39,793 bases of DNA. Source: Tychonema bourrellyi FEM_GT703 (GTDB taxonomy: Bacteria > Cyanobacteriota > Cyanobacteriia > Cyanobacteriales > Microcoleaceae). Positions within the stretch are counted from its first letter, which is position 1; each line of letters begins with the position of its first letter. Shown here piece by piece: positions 1 through 7,824 of this stretch. A program made the translations under genes and the position numbers. The stretch is taken from positions 1-39,793 of the forward strand of contig NZ_NXIB02000021.1 of assembly GCF_002412335.2 (NCBI RefSeq), written 5' to 3'. The notes beneath the pieces are model-generated. The model searched no databases and was not told the origin of the DNA. It worked only from the letters and a program-made list of their open reading frames with translations.

Positions 1-94
1 TATTTGTTATTTGTTATTTGTTATTTTTGACCTGCTATCCATGCCCGATGCGCGATGCCCGATGCCCGATGCCCGATGCCCAATTCCCATGACT
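1..94. repeat. STRR heptamer arrays downstream of ubiX
   Basis: Two kinds of heptamer sit side by side: about three copies of TATTTGT at the window edge, then about five copies of GATGCCC, one with a base change. The array ends about ten bases before the ubiX stop. Short tandemly repeated repetitive sequences of this length are characteristic of filamentous cyanobacteria. No coding function is implied. Confidence 0.85.
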
Positions 95-104
95 AATGAC
101 TTCT

Positions 105-734
105 TTAATCTTCCTTCCAGCGTTTGAGAGGAACGCAGTCAATACCCAACTGATCTAAAGTACGAGCTACCACAAAGTCTACCAAATCCTCAATAGTTTG
201 CGGATTGTGATACCAAGCAGGAATAGCTGGCACAATTCTAGCTCCAGCTTCCGCCAAGGTAGTCAAATTCCGCAGGTGAATCAAACTAAAAGGTGTTTCC
301 CTGGGTACGAGTACCAATTTTCGCCCTTCCTTGAGTTGAACATCGGCCGCTCTTTCGAGCAAATCCGAACTCAAGCCAGCAGCCAATTTGCCCAGTGTGC
401 TCATGCTACAGGGAATAATGATCATCCCTTGGGTGCGAAAGGAGCCACTAGCAATATTAGCACCGACATCTTGCCAGGGATGACAGCGGAGTTTGCCCAT
501 TGTCGGGACTCCAGCTTGTTCCCGCCAGAACTCTTCTTGAAGCGTTGGTTCTGCCGGCATTCGGATGTTCTGTTCGCTTTGCCAAACCATGTAAGTAGAC
601 TTGGAAGCCACGAGTTCGATCGCGCGATCGGCTTCCAAGAGATATTTCAGAGTTCGCACCGCGTAAATCAGTCCTGATGCACCGGTAACTCCTACAATTA
701 GAGGCTGGGCGGGGACTGAAACAGAATTAGTCAT
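105..734 (-). CDS. ubiX: Flavin prenyltransferase UbiX
   Basis: UbiX joins dimethylallyl phosphate to FMN to make prenylated FMN, the cofactor of UbiD-type decarboxylases; in cyanobacteria this feeds the decarboxylation step of plastoquinone synthesis. The protein has the flavoprotein fold opening GVTGASG near residue 16, the segment SGSFRTQGMIIIPCSMSTL in the middle, and LVLVPRETPFSLIHLRNL, which is typical of the family. Its length (209 aa) is normal. The frame opens with a TTG six bases upstream, but the ATG at 734 is the more natural start. It lies on the same strand as the RNase II/R-like gene with a 361-bp gap, so cotranscription is possible but not shown. The stop is next to an STRR array. 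Confidence 0.93.
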   Translation of the reverse strand: MTNSVSVPAQPLIVGVTGASGLIYAVRTLKYLLEADRAIELVASKSTYMVWQSEQNIRMPAEPTLQEEFWREQAGVPTMGKLRCHPWQDVGANIASGSFRTQGMIIIPCSMSTLGKLAAGLSSDLLERAADVQLKEGRKLVLVPRETPFSLIHLRNLTTLAEAGARIVPAIPAWYHNPQTIEDLVDFVVARTLDQLGIDCVPLKRWKED

Positions 735-740
735 GGGCAA

Positions 741-1095
741 TGATCCAGCAATAAGCTTAATAATTATAGCGCGATCGAATTACCCCAACATTGCCGACTC
801 AATATTATCTATCCACCTCTTCCTTCTTCCTTCTCTTTTCTTCCTTCGCGTCCTTCGCGTCTTCGCGGTTCGTTCAATAATACTAATTCTTCGAGCCCGA
901 AACGAGAAAAGTTATGAATGTCGCCTTACTCCTGAATGTTTTTTGGCTTAATTTTATCTACAATCAGCCACAACCCATATATCCTAATTTTATGGCCGAT
1001 CGATCTTACGCACATTTTCTAAGTATAGTTGGGTTTCGCTATCGCTCTACCCAACCTACAAAATAAAAACTGTTAACTGTCAACTGTCAACAAAG
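741..1095. other. Intergenic gap with a small hairpin repeat
   Basis: No convincing gene is present. The gap holds a pyrimidine-rich stretch (about 810-870) containing the common cyanobacterial phrase built on CTTCGCG, and an inverted repeat with arms GTTGGGT (1028-1034) and ACCCAAC (1049-1055). That hairpin is just downstream of the RNase gene on the minus strand, so it could act as its terminator, but there is no clean T tract. Two short copies of a TCAACTG motif abut the RNase stop. A plus-strand frame of 72 codons here is judged spurious. Confidence 0.55.
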
Positions 1096-3465
1096 TTATT
1101 CATCATCATCAAAAGCTTGACTGCCGCCGCCAACTGCAACTAAATCAATTTGCTGGCGATAGTAGTCAACACTCTTAACTTGAACTTCCACCCGATCGCC
1201 CAAACGGTACTGATTGCGGTTTTTGCGCCCCACCAAAGTTTGTTGGCGCGATCGATACTCATACCAATCATCCTTCAGCGAAGAAACGTGCACCAACCCT
1301 TCAACCCGCAGAAGTTCGCTCTCCGGTGGCCGCACCTCAATTTCCACAAAGAAACCGTAAGACTGAACGCCTGTAATCAAACCCTGGAAATTTTGCCCGG
1401 TGCGCTCTTTCATCAATCCCGTTTTCTTCAATCCTTGCAAATCGCTTTCAGCATCCTCAGCAACTCTTTCGCGTTCCGTCAAATGAACCACCAGTGATGC
1501 AAACTCCGTCTCAAATTCGTGGTGTAAATCTGGCGGAAGGACGTTCCAAGTAATTTGGCCGTGACAGGAAGAATGGCGCAGGTTGACTTTTTCCTTCGCC
1601 CGTGTTGTGCGGCTGCTGCGACCTTGCTCCAACACTGCTTGCAACAATCGCAGCACCAGCAAATCCGCATAGCGGGAAAGCGGCGAGGTGCAGCGCGTGT
1701 AACCATCTTGCAGCGCTAAACCGAAGTGTGGCTTAGGAATTGTGCTGTAAACTGCTGGTTTCATGGTGTCTTCGAGCAGGTAAGTCAGCACTCTCTCGGA
1801 TTTCAATCCGGCAAATTGTTGGGTAAATCGCTGAAAGTCAAAAGGCAGAACTTCTTCTTCGTTTTCTAGATACAGTTCGCCTCCGAGATTATTGGAGAGT
1901 TTGATGAACTCTTGAATGTCCGCCGGATCTGGCATGGGCTGGACGCGGTAAATTCCGGGGACTCCCAAGGCTTGCAGATGAGTGGCTACGGCTTGGTTGG
2001 CAAGTACGACTAATTCAGATACGGCTGATTGGGCACGGGGGGCGATCGCAAATGCTCCTAATTCGCCTTCATCGTCGAAGTGAGAGTTGGCATCGGGCAA
2101 ATTTAGTTCAAAAGCTCCCCGCTTGAGTCGCGCTTCTCTGACGACCTCTGAGGCTGCGAAAAGTTGATTCAGGAAAGGACAAATCGCGGAGGATAAAGGG
2201 TGAACTGTGGCATCCGTTCCTGATTCGAGAATTGTTTCAACTTCTTGATAGCTGAGTTGGCAGTCAACTTGAATGATGCTGGTTTGAATTTCGTATTCTA
2301 CCAGTTCCCCTGATTCGTCTATGGTGAGGATGACGCTGAATGTTGGCCGTTCGACATCGGGTATCAAAGATGAGCGATCGTCTAATAGGATTTCTGGGAG
2401 TATGGCGATGATTTTGTCTCCCAGATGCGGTGCGGTACCTCGTTTGCGGGCTTCACGGTCGATCGGGGTTTCTGGCTGCACATACTCGGCTGCGTCGGCG
2501 ATGTGAACTCCCACTCGCCAACCTCCTGACTTCAGGGTTTCGATCGACAGTGCGCGTTCGACTGGTGGATTCGATAGGAATGAGGCTGGATCGAACTCGT
2601 TTTTGGGGAAGTCGGAGATAATTTCTTCCTGAGTTGTTTCAGCAATATTTTCGCTTTCGGTTTCTTCCAGTTGGTTTTTGGTGAAGGTAAAAGTCAGGAT
2701 ATCCCGCAAATCTAGGCGTTTTTTGATATCGGTTTTTTTGAGTTTGCTGGGCAGATTTTCGGCTGCTTTGATGACTGCGGCTGGGAACGATCGCGGTAAG
2801 TCGTGTTTGCAGCATACGATGTCGAGGTCGTCGGCGGCTTCGGCGTCGGAACCGAGTACCTGTACTACTTTTCCGACTGGGCGATGGGTGCCGAGGGGAT
2901 AGCGTTTGACTTCGACGTGGACTAAATGGTCGATCGCCTCTTGGAGATTAGTCCCATTTACCAGTAAGTCTAGTTCAAACAACAGGCGATCGTCTAGAGG
3001 AATTGCTCTGTAGCTGACGTTGCCGGTGGGGGTGGAAGTTTGCTTTACTCTGGCGAGTACCGAGGGGTTGGCGCGTTCGAGTATGAGCATGACTTCGCCT
3101 TCGGGCGATCGACGGCGGCTACCTTCTTTGATGATTTTGACTAAAACGCGATCGCCATTCCATGCAGTCGAGAGATGACTTTCCCGCACATAAACGTCTT
3201 CTGAGCCTTCTGCGTCTTGAATGGCGAAGCAAAATCCTTTACTGGAACAGCGCAGTTTTGCTTCTACCACATCGTCTTCAGTTACTCGGCGATATCGACC
3301 TTTGTCTTTGACTAAAATGCCAATTTTCTCTAGAGCTTCTAAGGCGATTTGAAGTTTGAGTTGACTGGTGACATCATTGCAATCGAGTTTTTTCTCTAAT
3401 GCTTTAGGGGCCACTAATTTGTCTTCTGTAAAATTTGCCAACAGTGCAGCGATAGAAAATTCCAT
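1096..3465 (-). CDS. RNase II/RNase R-family 3'-5' exoribonuclease (VacB-like)
   Basis: This is an RNase II/R-type exonuclease, expected to degrade RNA from the 3' end in the cytoplasm. From the N-terminus there is a winged-helix-like segment, a cold-shock-type OB region (KGFCFAIQDAEGSEDVYVRE), the RNB catalytic domain (GVHIADAAEYV, RKRGTAPHLG, the LPE loop, then TSPLSRYADLLVLR) and a C-terminal S1 domain (GLITGVQSYGFFVEIEV ... GLVHVSSL). The canonical aspartate cluster just before GVHIAD is not visible: the aligned stretch reads FDPASFLSNPPVERALS and is preceded by a long acidic insertion (see findings). I chose the ATG at 3465 because cyanobacterial relatives begin with this MEFSIAALLANF block; a GTG at 3522 would add 19 residues. 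The Synechocystis homologue has been reported as an active RNase II-type enzyme. Confidence 0.85.
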   Translation of the reverse strand: MEFSIAALLANFTEDKLVAPKALEKKLDCNDVTSQLKLQIALEALEKIGILVKDKGRYRRVTEDDVVEAKLRCSSKGFCFAIQDAEGSEDVYVRESHLSTAWNGDRVLVKIIKEGSRRRSPEGEVMLILERANPSVLARVKQTSTPTGNVSYRAIPLDDRLLFELDLLVNGTNLQEAIDHLVHVEVKRYPLGTHRPVGKVVQVLGSDAEAADDLDIVCCKHDLPRSFPAAVIKAAENLPSKLKKTDIKKRLDLRDILTFTFTKNQLEETESENIAETTQEEIISDFPKNEFDPASFLSNPPVERALSIETLKSGGWRVGVHIADAAEYVQPETPIDREARKRGTAPHLGDKIIAILPEILLDDRSSLIPDVERPTFSVILTIDESGELVEYEIQTSIIQVDCQLSYQEVETILESGTDATVHPLSSAICPFLNQLFAASEVVREARLKRGAFELNLPDANSHFDDEGELGAFAIAPRAQSAVSELVVLANQAVATHLQALGVPGIYRVQPMPDPADIQEFIKLSNNLGGELYLENEEEVLPFDFQRFTQQFAGLKSERVLTYLLEDTMKPAVYSTIPKPHFGLALQDGYTRCTSPLSRYADLLVLRLLQAVLEQGRSSRTTRAKEKVNLRHSSCHGQITWNVLPPDLHHEFETEFASLVVHLTERERVAEDAESDLQGLKKTGLMKERTGQNFQGLITGVQSYGFFVEIEVRPPESELLRVEGLVHVSSLKDDWYEYRSRQQTLVGRKNRNQYRLGDRVEVQVKSVDYYRQQIDLVAVGGGSQAFDDDE

Positions 3466-3942
3466 GTAGCGATCGATCCTCTTTTTTCCAGCAATTAGTC
3501 TAATTTTGGCGAAATCGACCACGCCCTCTCCTGCCTTCGCTGTGCTTGCTTCCCAACGATCGGGCGCGGGTTAGTAAGTGTAGACAAGCACAGCCGCCTA
3601 GTTTGAGCGCGGGAATTTTTTTGGAAATTCTCTCCCGGCGTCGGTGGCGGCCAATTTTCTGCTGTCTGTCTTCAACTGACTTCTGACGGTGCAGAAAACT
3701 GTCTCTTACCCTTACTACTTTTGCTTAGTTGCTTTGTCATTTCCGATAGTAGGTAGAAATGACGCCCGGTGGCTGTTAGCTTAAACCGCGAGATGTGGGA
3801 TGGGTTTAGTGGCGTGAAAGATTGCGCGGGTGATTCACCTTTAATTTATTGTATGTTGAATAGGTACTTTCAGAAAAATGTTTTCTCTGATATCTACTAA
3901 ACTTAAGTCATAAGCCCCCTTTGGTTTCGGGCTCAAAACATT
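3466..3942. other. Divergent intergenic region, about 480 bp
   Basis: This spacer separates the minus-strand RNase gene from a plus-strand gene and must hold both promoters. I see no ORF, tRNA or strong hairpin in it. The part near 3840-3942 is AT-rich, with TTTAATTTATTGTATGTTGA around 3840-3859, a plausible promoter zone for the plus-strand gene, but no box could be assigned with confidence. If the RNase uses its upstream GTG start, the gap shrinks to 420 bp. Confidence 0.4.
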
Positions 3943-4929
3943 ATGTTTGCTCAATTTCGTGCTATTTATCCCACTGGACAGTTAATCTGTGAATTGCTAA
4001 CTGTTCATCACGGTAAGTTTGTGGTTCGCTGTCTGGTTCAGGTTGATGCCAAAACTCTCGCTACGGGTATGTCGGCTGCTGAGTCGATTGAGGAGGCTGA
4101 AGACCGTGCCCGGTTGCGTGCGATCGCCCTTCTTGGACTTGATGCTGCTCAACCTGCGATCGCCCCTGTTGCTTCCTCTACGGTGTCTGTTGTTCCCGTT
4201 GCTATTCCAGCTCCCGTGGCTGTTGTTCCCGTGGCTGCTCCTGTTGCGCCTGTTCCAGTTCCCGTGGCTGCTCCGGCTCCCATAGCTCTTCCTGTCTTAG
4301 AACTGCCTCTGACCACAGACAATTTTGCAGTATCACATCAGAGCAGTTTTGTCAATACTCAATCGCCATTAATCGAAGAGCCGATCGCGCCAGCCCCAAT
4401 ATCAGATCCTTTGCCGCCAATGGTCGATCGATCTGTGGCAGGATCTAGACAGGAATTCGACTCTGACGCTTGGCTTTCTTCCAGCTACGGCGAACCGCGA
4501 TCGGAAGCTCCGGTATCAACATCTAGCCAAACTGAATTTTTACAGTCCGCGGCCGAAGTCAGGGAGTTGGAACCGATATCTGTTGGGATTCCGAGTGATG
4601 CGATCGAGGATATTTCTGAGACGATCGCCCAAATAGAGGCAATCCTCAAGCGATTGAAATGGACTAAAAAACAAGAAAGTGACTGTCTGCAACAAAGTTA
4701 CGGCAAAATGTCCCAGGGACTGCTGTCTGCGGCAGAGTTGCTTGACTTCGTAGATTATCTCCAAATTTACAGCAAAACCACTGATGAAATCAAGCGTTTG
4801 AGCTGGAGTCCCAATCGAGGAAAAGACTATCTCAAACAAGGTTACGGTAAGGAAGCGCGACACTTTTTAAGTAAAGAAGAATTGCTCGATTTTCTGCAAT
4901 ATCTCGAATCCTTGCCATCTGATACATAA
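3943..4929 (+). CDS. Hypothetical protein: N-terminal alpha/beta domain, Pro/Ala/Val linker, two C-terminal helical repeats
   Basis: The function is not recognised. The N-terminal 65 residues form a compact domain ending in AESIEEAEDRARLRAIALLGL, which resembles the end of Rad52/ERF-like single-strand annealing domains (an inference from pattern only). Residues about 70-125 are a low-complexity Pro/Ala/Val linker with PVAVVPVAAPVAPVP. Two related modules of about 45 residues close the protein. The first contains LKRLKWTKKQESDCLQQSYGK and AELLDFVDYL (split here); the second contains IKRLSWSPNRGKDYLKQGYG and EELLDFLQYL. The core pattern is W-[ST]-x(5)-[CY]-L-[QK]-[Q]-x-YGK followed by ELLDF. 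The linker is repetitive DNA built on GTTCCCGT-like units. The stop lies 7 bp before a MITE-like element. Confidence 0.75.
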   Translation: MFAQFRAIYPTGQLICELLTVHHGKFVVRCLVQVDAKTLATGMSAAESIEEAEDRARLRAIALLGLDAAQPAIAPVASSTVSVVPVAIPAPVAVVPVAAPVAPVPVPVAAPAPIALPVLELPLTTDNFAVSHQSSFVNTQSPLIEEPIAPAPISDPLPPMVDRSVAGSRQEFDSDAWLSSSYGEPRSEAPVSTSSQTEFLQSAAEVRELEPISVGIPSDAIEDISETIAQIEAILKRLKWTKKQESDCLQQSYGKMSQGLLSAAELLDFVDYLQIYSKTTDEIKRLSWSPNRGKDYLKQGYGKEARHFLSKEELLDFLQYLESLPSDT

Positions 4930-4935
4930 GCAACG

Positions 4936-5375
4936 GAGGACACGGCAGTGCCCATAGGTGTCAACTTAAGCTTGAAACCCTTGGTATCTCTTGCTTTTAC
5001 CTAAGTCTAGATCCCCCTAAATCCCCCTTAAGAAGGGGGACTTTGAGAAGACTCTTGTCCCCCCCTTCTTAAGCAGGGCTGTTTCATTCTCAAGAAAAAA
5101 CTCAAATGATGGGGGGAGAGGGGGAGAAGGAGAGGGGGAGAAGGGAATCGGAGGGATGACTGAAAAGCTTAAAAATTCATCGTTCTGGGGGGTTCTGGCG
5201 ATCGCCCATCTCCCCCTCTCCTCATCTCCCCATCAAACGAGAATGAAGCAGCCCTGGGGGGTTCTAGATTTAATGGTCAAACAACAGTCTCTGACTGGGT
5301 TTGACGTTAAGTTGACACCAATGCCCTGGGGCCAATACCGCTTAAGTTGACACCAATGAGCACCGCTGTGTCCTG
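4936..5375. mobile_element. MITE-like element, family A copy 1 (interrupted)
   Basis: The ends are inverted repeats. The left end reads GAGGACACGGCAGTGCCCAT and continues AGGTGTCAACTTAAG; the right end near 5341-5375 is its near-reverse complement, CTTAAGTTGACACCAATG followed by AGCACCGCTGTGTCCT. The internal sequence matches two further copies (17575-17787 and 25647-25877), including a long hairpin built on TCCCCCTTAAGAAGGGGGA. This copy is longer because a second inverted-repeat element (5075-5255) is inserted into the hairpin arm, and because the right terminus is partly duplicated. No transposase is encoded. It fills nearly the whole gap between two genes. Confidence 0.85.
5075..5255. mobile_element. 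Small inverted-repeat element (family D) inserted in family A copy 1
   Basis: The arms are AGGGCTGTTTCATTCTC (5075-5091) and GAGAATGAAGCAGCCCT (5239-5255), 16 of 17 bases complementary. The interior has G-rich purine runs of GGGGAGA type on the left and their pyrimidine counterpart on the right, so the transcript could fold into one long stem. The other two copies of the host element lack this block, which shows it is an insertion. No coding content is credible. Confidence 0.75.
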
Positions 5376-5396
5376 ACTGTGGGTAACTGTGACTTT

Positions 5397-6305
5397 TTAA
5401 GGAATAGCAACTTCTCGTAATAATCTGTCAACAATTGTCTTTGCTCGCCTTCCCCCCGCCGGAATTAACCGATGAGAAAGTACGTGGGGGGCTAAAGATT
5501 TCACATCATCAGGAAGCGCATAATCTCGCCCTGAAATAAATGCTAAAGCTTGGGAAGCACGATGCAAAGATACGGCACCTCGCGGACTCACTCCCAGAGT
5601 GATTTCTTCATCTTCGCGAGTCGATCGCACCAAATTCACAATATACTGCTTCAAATGCCCTTCCACCTTCACAGCAGCGCACAAACGGCGCAACTCCTGC
5701 ACCTCTTCCAAAGAAATACAAGGCTGCAAATCCTCCACTGCAAAACTATCAGAAAGCCTCTCCAACATTTGCAACTCTTCTAACTCCCCAGGATAGCCCA
5801 AAGTCAAAGACAGAGTGAAGCGATCCATCTGTGCTTCTGGTAGCGGAAAAGTACCTTGATATTCGATCGGGTTTTGAGTCGCAATTACAAAAAATGGCGT
5901 TGGAACAGTCCGAGAAACCCCGTCCACTGTAACTTGCTTTTCTTCCATCACTTCCAGCAAAGCCGACTGAGTACGAGGTGTCGCGCGATTAATCTCATCG
6001 GCTAGCAACACATTGGCAAACACTGGCCCTGGCAAAAACTCAAACTTCCCGCTGCTAGGATTCCAAATATTAGTACCAGTGATATCTGTTGGTAACAAAT
6101 CGGGAGTACACTGAATACGCTGAAACTTGCCATCAATCGATCGCGCCAAAGACTTCGCCAACAGCGTTTTCCCCACACCAGGTACATCCTCCAACAGGGC
6201 GTGTCCCCCCGAAAGCAGCGCTACAATCACCAAGCGAATCGCATCCGCTTTGCCAACTATAGTCTTGCCTAGATTTTGCTTCAGCCGATCGATATTTTCT
6301 CTCAT
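5397..6305 (-). CDS. MoxR-family AAA+ ATPase
   Basis: MoxR ATPases are hexameric AAA+ chaperones, usually acting with von Willebrand A-domain proteins in metal insertion or complex assembly. Visible motifs are Walker A VPGVGKT (about 41-47), Walker B VLLADEINRA (about 99-108), QSALLEVMEE, the sensor region FVIATQNPIEYQGTFPLPEAQ, and the C-terminal lid with SPRGAVSLHRASQALAF. Length (302 aa) is typical. Unlike many moxR genes it has no adjacent vWA or DUF58 gene in this window; the neighbours are a MITE-like element downstream and ribF upstream on the same strand, separated by an STRR. The substrate cannot be inferred. Confidence 0.93.
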   Translation of the reverse strand: MRENIDRLKQNLGKTIVGKADAIRLVIVALLSGGHALLEDVPGVGKTLLAKSLARSIDGKFQRIQCTPDLLPTDITGTNIWNPSSGKFEFLPGPVFANVLLADEINRATPRTQSALLEVMEEKQVTVDGVSRTVPTPFFVIATQNPIEYQGTFPLPEAQMDRFTLSLTLGYPGELEELQMLERLSDSFAVEDLQPCISLEEVQELRRLCAAVKVEGHLKQYIVNLVRSTREDEEITLGVSPRGAVSLHRASQALAFISGRDYALPDDVKSLAPHVLSHRLIPAGGRRAKTIVDRLLREVAIP

Positions 6306-6380
6306 ATCCCTGATGATTAATTGTTAATTACTGAAACCATTGCAGGAAATTGCATTTCCCTTCCATCAACAGGAAGCACC

Positions 6381-6474
6381 AATGCCCGATGCCCGATGCC
6401 CGATGCCCGATGCCCGATGCCCGATGCCCGATGCCCTATGCCCGATGCCCGATGCCCGATGCCCTATGCCCTAA
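6381..6474. repeat. STRR array (GATGCCC heptamers) overlapping the 3' end of ribF
   Basis: About thirteen tandem units of GATGCCC or TATGCCC. The array starts in the gap after ribF and enters the gene, so the ribF stop codon and its last dozen or so codons are made of repeat sequence. Confidence 0.9.
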
Positions 6475-7599
6475 CACACTTCTAGCAACATCACAATCTG
6501 CTTGAATTTGAGTTTTAAGAGCTTCCAAAGAAGCGAATTTTTGCTCTGGCCGCAAAAACTCCACTAAACTCACGCTCAAGGTTTGACCGTACAAATCCCC
6601 AGACCAATCTAACAGATGAACTTCCACAGTGGGTTCCTGTCCGTCTACCGTCGGGCGACAACCAACATTCATCACCCCATTGATCAAAGATAAATCTGAT
6701 GTTTGCCCCGGCATTAGAGATTTGGGATTTTCCCACTCATAGGAAGAACTTTCATCTTTAATCATTCCACCTCCATTCTTGACTAATACTCGCACTGCAT
6801 ACACGCCAAAACGCGGCAAAAACTTGGACGGTGGCAATTCAATATTAGCGGTAGGAAATCCGATCGTCCTGCCAAGCTGCTGTCCTTGAACTATCTGCCC
6901 CACCAAATTGTAACAACGTCCCAGTAACTGATTTGCCCGCCGCAGGTCGCCACAGGCAAGACTTTCGCGAATCACAGAACTGCTGATCCGTTCGCCTTCG
7001 CCACAGGTGTGAAGTCCTACAAGAGTAACATCTATGCCGTAGTTGGAGGCGATCGCCTGTAAATCCACAGCCGTCCCCGCCCGTCCCTGTCCAAAACGAA
7101 AATCCATCCCCACACTAATTCGACTCGCTTGGAGTTGTCGCACTAGAATTTCCTCGACAAACTGAGGCGCAGTCAAAGCCGCCAATTCGCGATCGAACGG
7201 CAGTAATATAAGTTGCTCTACGCCCATTGCTTCGAGCAATTCTACCTTTTCTGCCAGAGGAGTCAGTAGTTTTTTGGATTGACCGCTAAAGAACTCTTGC
7301 GGGTGCGGGTTGAATGTCACCACCGTTCCGTAAAGCTTCACAGCCCCATTAGAGTCCCAGCTTTTTAGTTCTTTGTCAGAGGTCTGAGTTACAGACCAAC
7401 CCACATCTTTAGCAGTCACAGTCTGCAATTCCGACTGCAATACAGAAATACTGGACGAAATTGCCCCAGAATTTTCCAGAATCGATCGATTTAAAATTGG
7501 CTCCACGACTTGTCGATGCCCAAGGTGCAAACCATCAAAGTTTCCCAAGGCAACGGCAGTTGGAGTCAGAGCAGCCGTAAAAGAAGAAGTTATCCACAC
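6436..7599 (-). CDS. ribF: Bifunctional riboflavin kinase/FAD synthetase RibF
   Basis: RibF converts riboflavin to FMN and FMN to FAD. The N-terminal nucleotidyltransferase domain has ALGNFDGLHLGHRQVV (about 17-32), TFNPHPQEFF, FRFGQGRAGT and SSSVIRESL; the C-terminal kinase domain has GRTIGFPTANIE and NVGCRPTV. Two insertions make it longer (387 aa) than the usual 300-340: a Ser/Thr-rich block at about residues 40-88, and a block with GGMIKDESSSYEWENPK inside the kinase domain. The start is GTG at 7599, giving MWITSSFTAALTPTAVALG. The C-terminal residues (GHRASGIGHRA) come from a heptamer STRR, so they are probably not conserved. Confidence 0.93.
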   Translation of the reverse strand: MWITSSFTAALTPTAVALGNFDGLHLGHRQVVEPILNRSILENSGAISSSISVLQSELQTVTAKDVGWSVTQTSDKELKSWDSNGAVKLYGTVVTFNPHPQEFFSGQSKKLLTPLAEKVELLEAMGVEQLILLPFDRELAALTAPQFVEEILVRQLQASRISVGMDFRFGQGRAGTAVDLQAIASNYGIDVTLVGLHTCGEGERISSSVIRESLACGDLRRANQLLGRCYNLVGQIVQGQQLGRTIGFPTANIELPPSKFLPRFGVYAVRVLVKNGGGMIKDESSSYEWENPKSLMPGQTSDLSLINGVMNVGCRPTVDGQEPTVEVHLLDWSGDLYGQTLSVSLVEFLRPEQKFASLEALKTQIQADCDVARSVLGHRASGIGHRA

Positions 7600-7737
7600 G
7601 CTTTAAATTTTGACATAGTTAGCCTGATTGCGATCGCCAGCCCTAATTGAATTTGAGATTTTAGGCCTCTTGATTCCCGAAAAATTTGACCACCTCAAAT
7701 GTCTCATAACGTCACAGAGAACTATTAGACATCTCCA

Positions 7738-7804
7738 ATAATTTACTGTGGAACAGGCATCCTGCCTGTTATTTACTGTGGAACAGGCATCCTGCCTGTT
7801 ATTG
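7738..7804. repeat. Tandem palindromic repeat (GGAACAGGCATCCTGCCTGTT) family, two units
   Basis: Two near-identical units, each holding a short palindrome whose arms are AACAGGCA and TGCCTGTT, lie between ribF and the MBL-fold gene. The same family, in a C-to-T variant, occurs near 27039-27200. It is noncoding and lies just after the minus-strand MBL gene's stop, where it could act as a weak terminator. Confidence 0.75.
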
Positions 7805-7824
7805 ACAAGCTTTTTGGGAGATGC

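Noticed and set aside
733-951. 72-codon plus-strand frame opposite the ubiX start
   Set aside because: Low-complexity Ser/Leu/Phe translation from a pyrimidine-rich repeat, no ribosome site, no family.
3466-3942. Possible small RNA gene in the gap before the 328-residue protein gene
   Set aside because: No clear hairpin with a T tract or known cyanobacterial RNA motif could be found by eye.
5156-5350. 64-codon frame between two genes
   Set aside because: It lies wholly inside two nested inverted-repeat elements and is not a coding signal.
5397-6305. MoxR gene as part of a MoxR-vWA conflict system with the vMAP-like TPR protein
   Set aside because: The two genes are 13 kb apart with housekeeping genes between them and no vWA gene is present.
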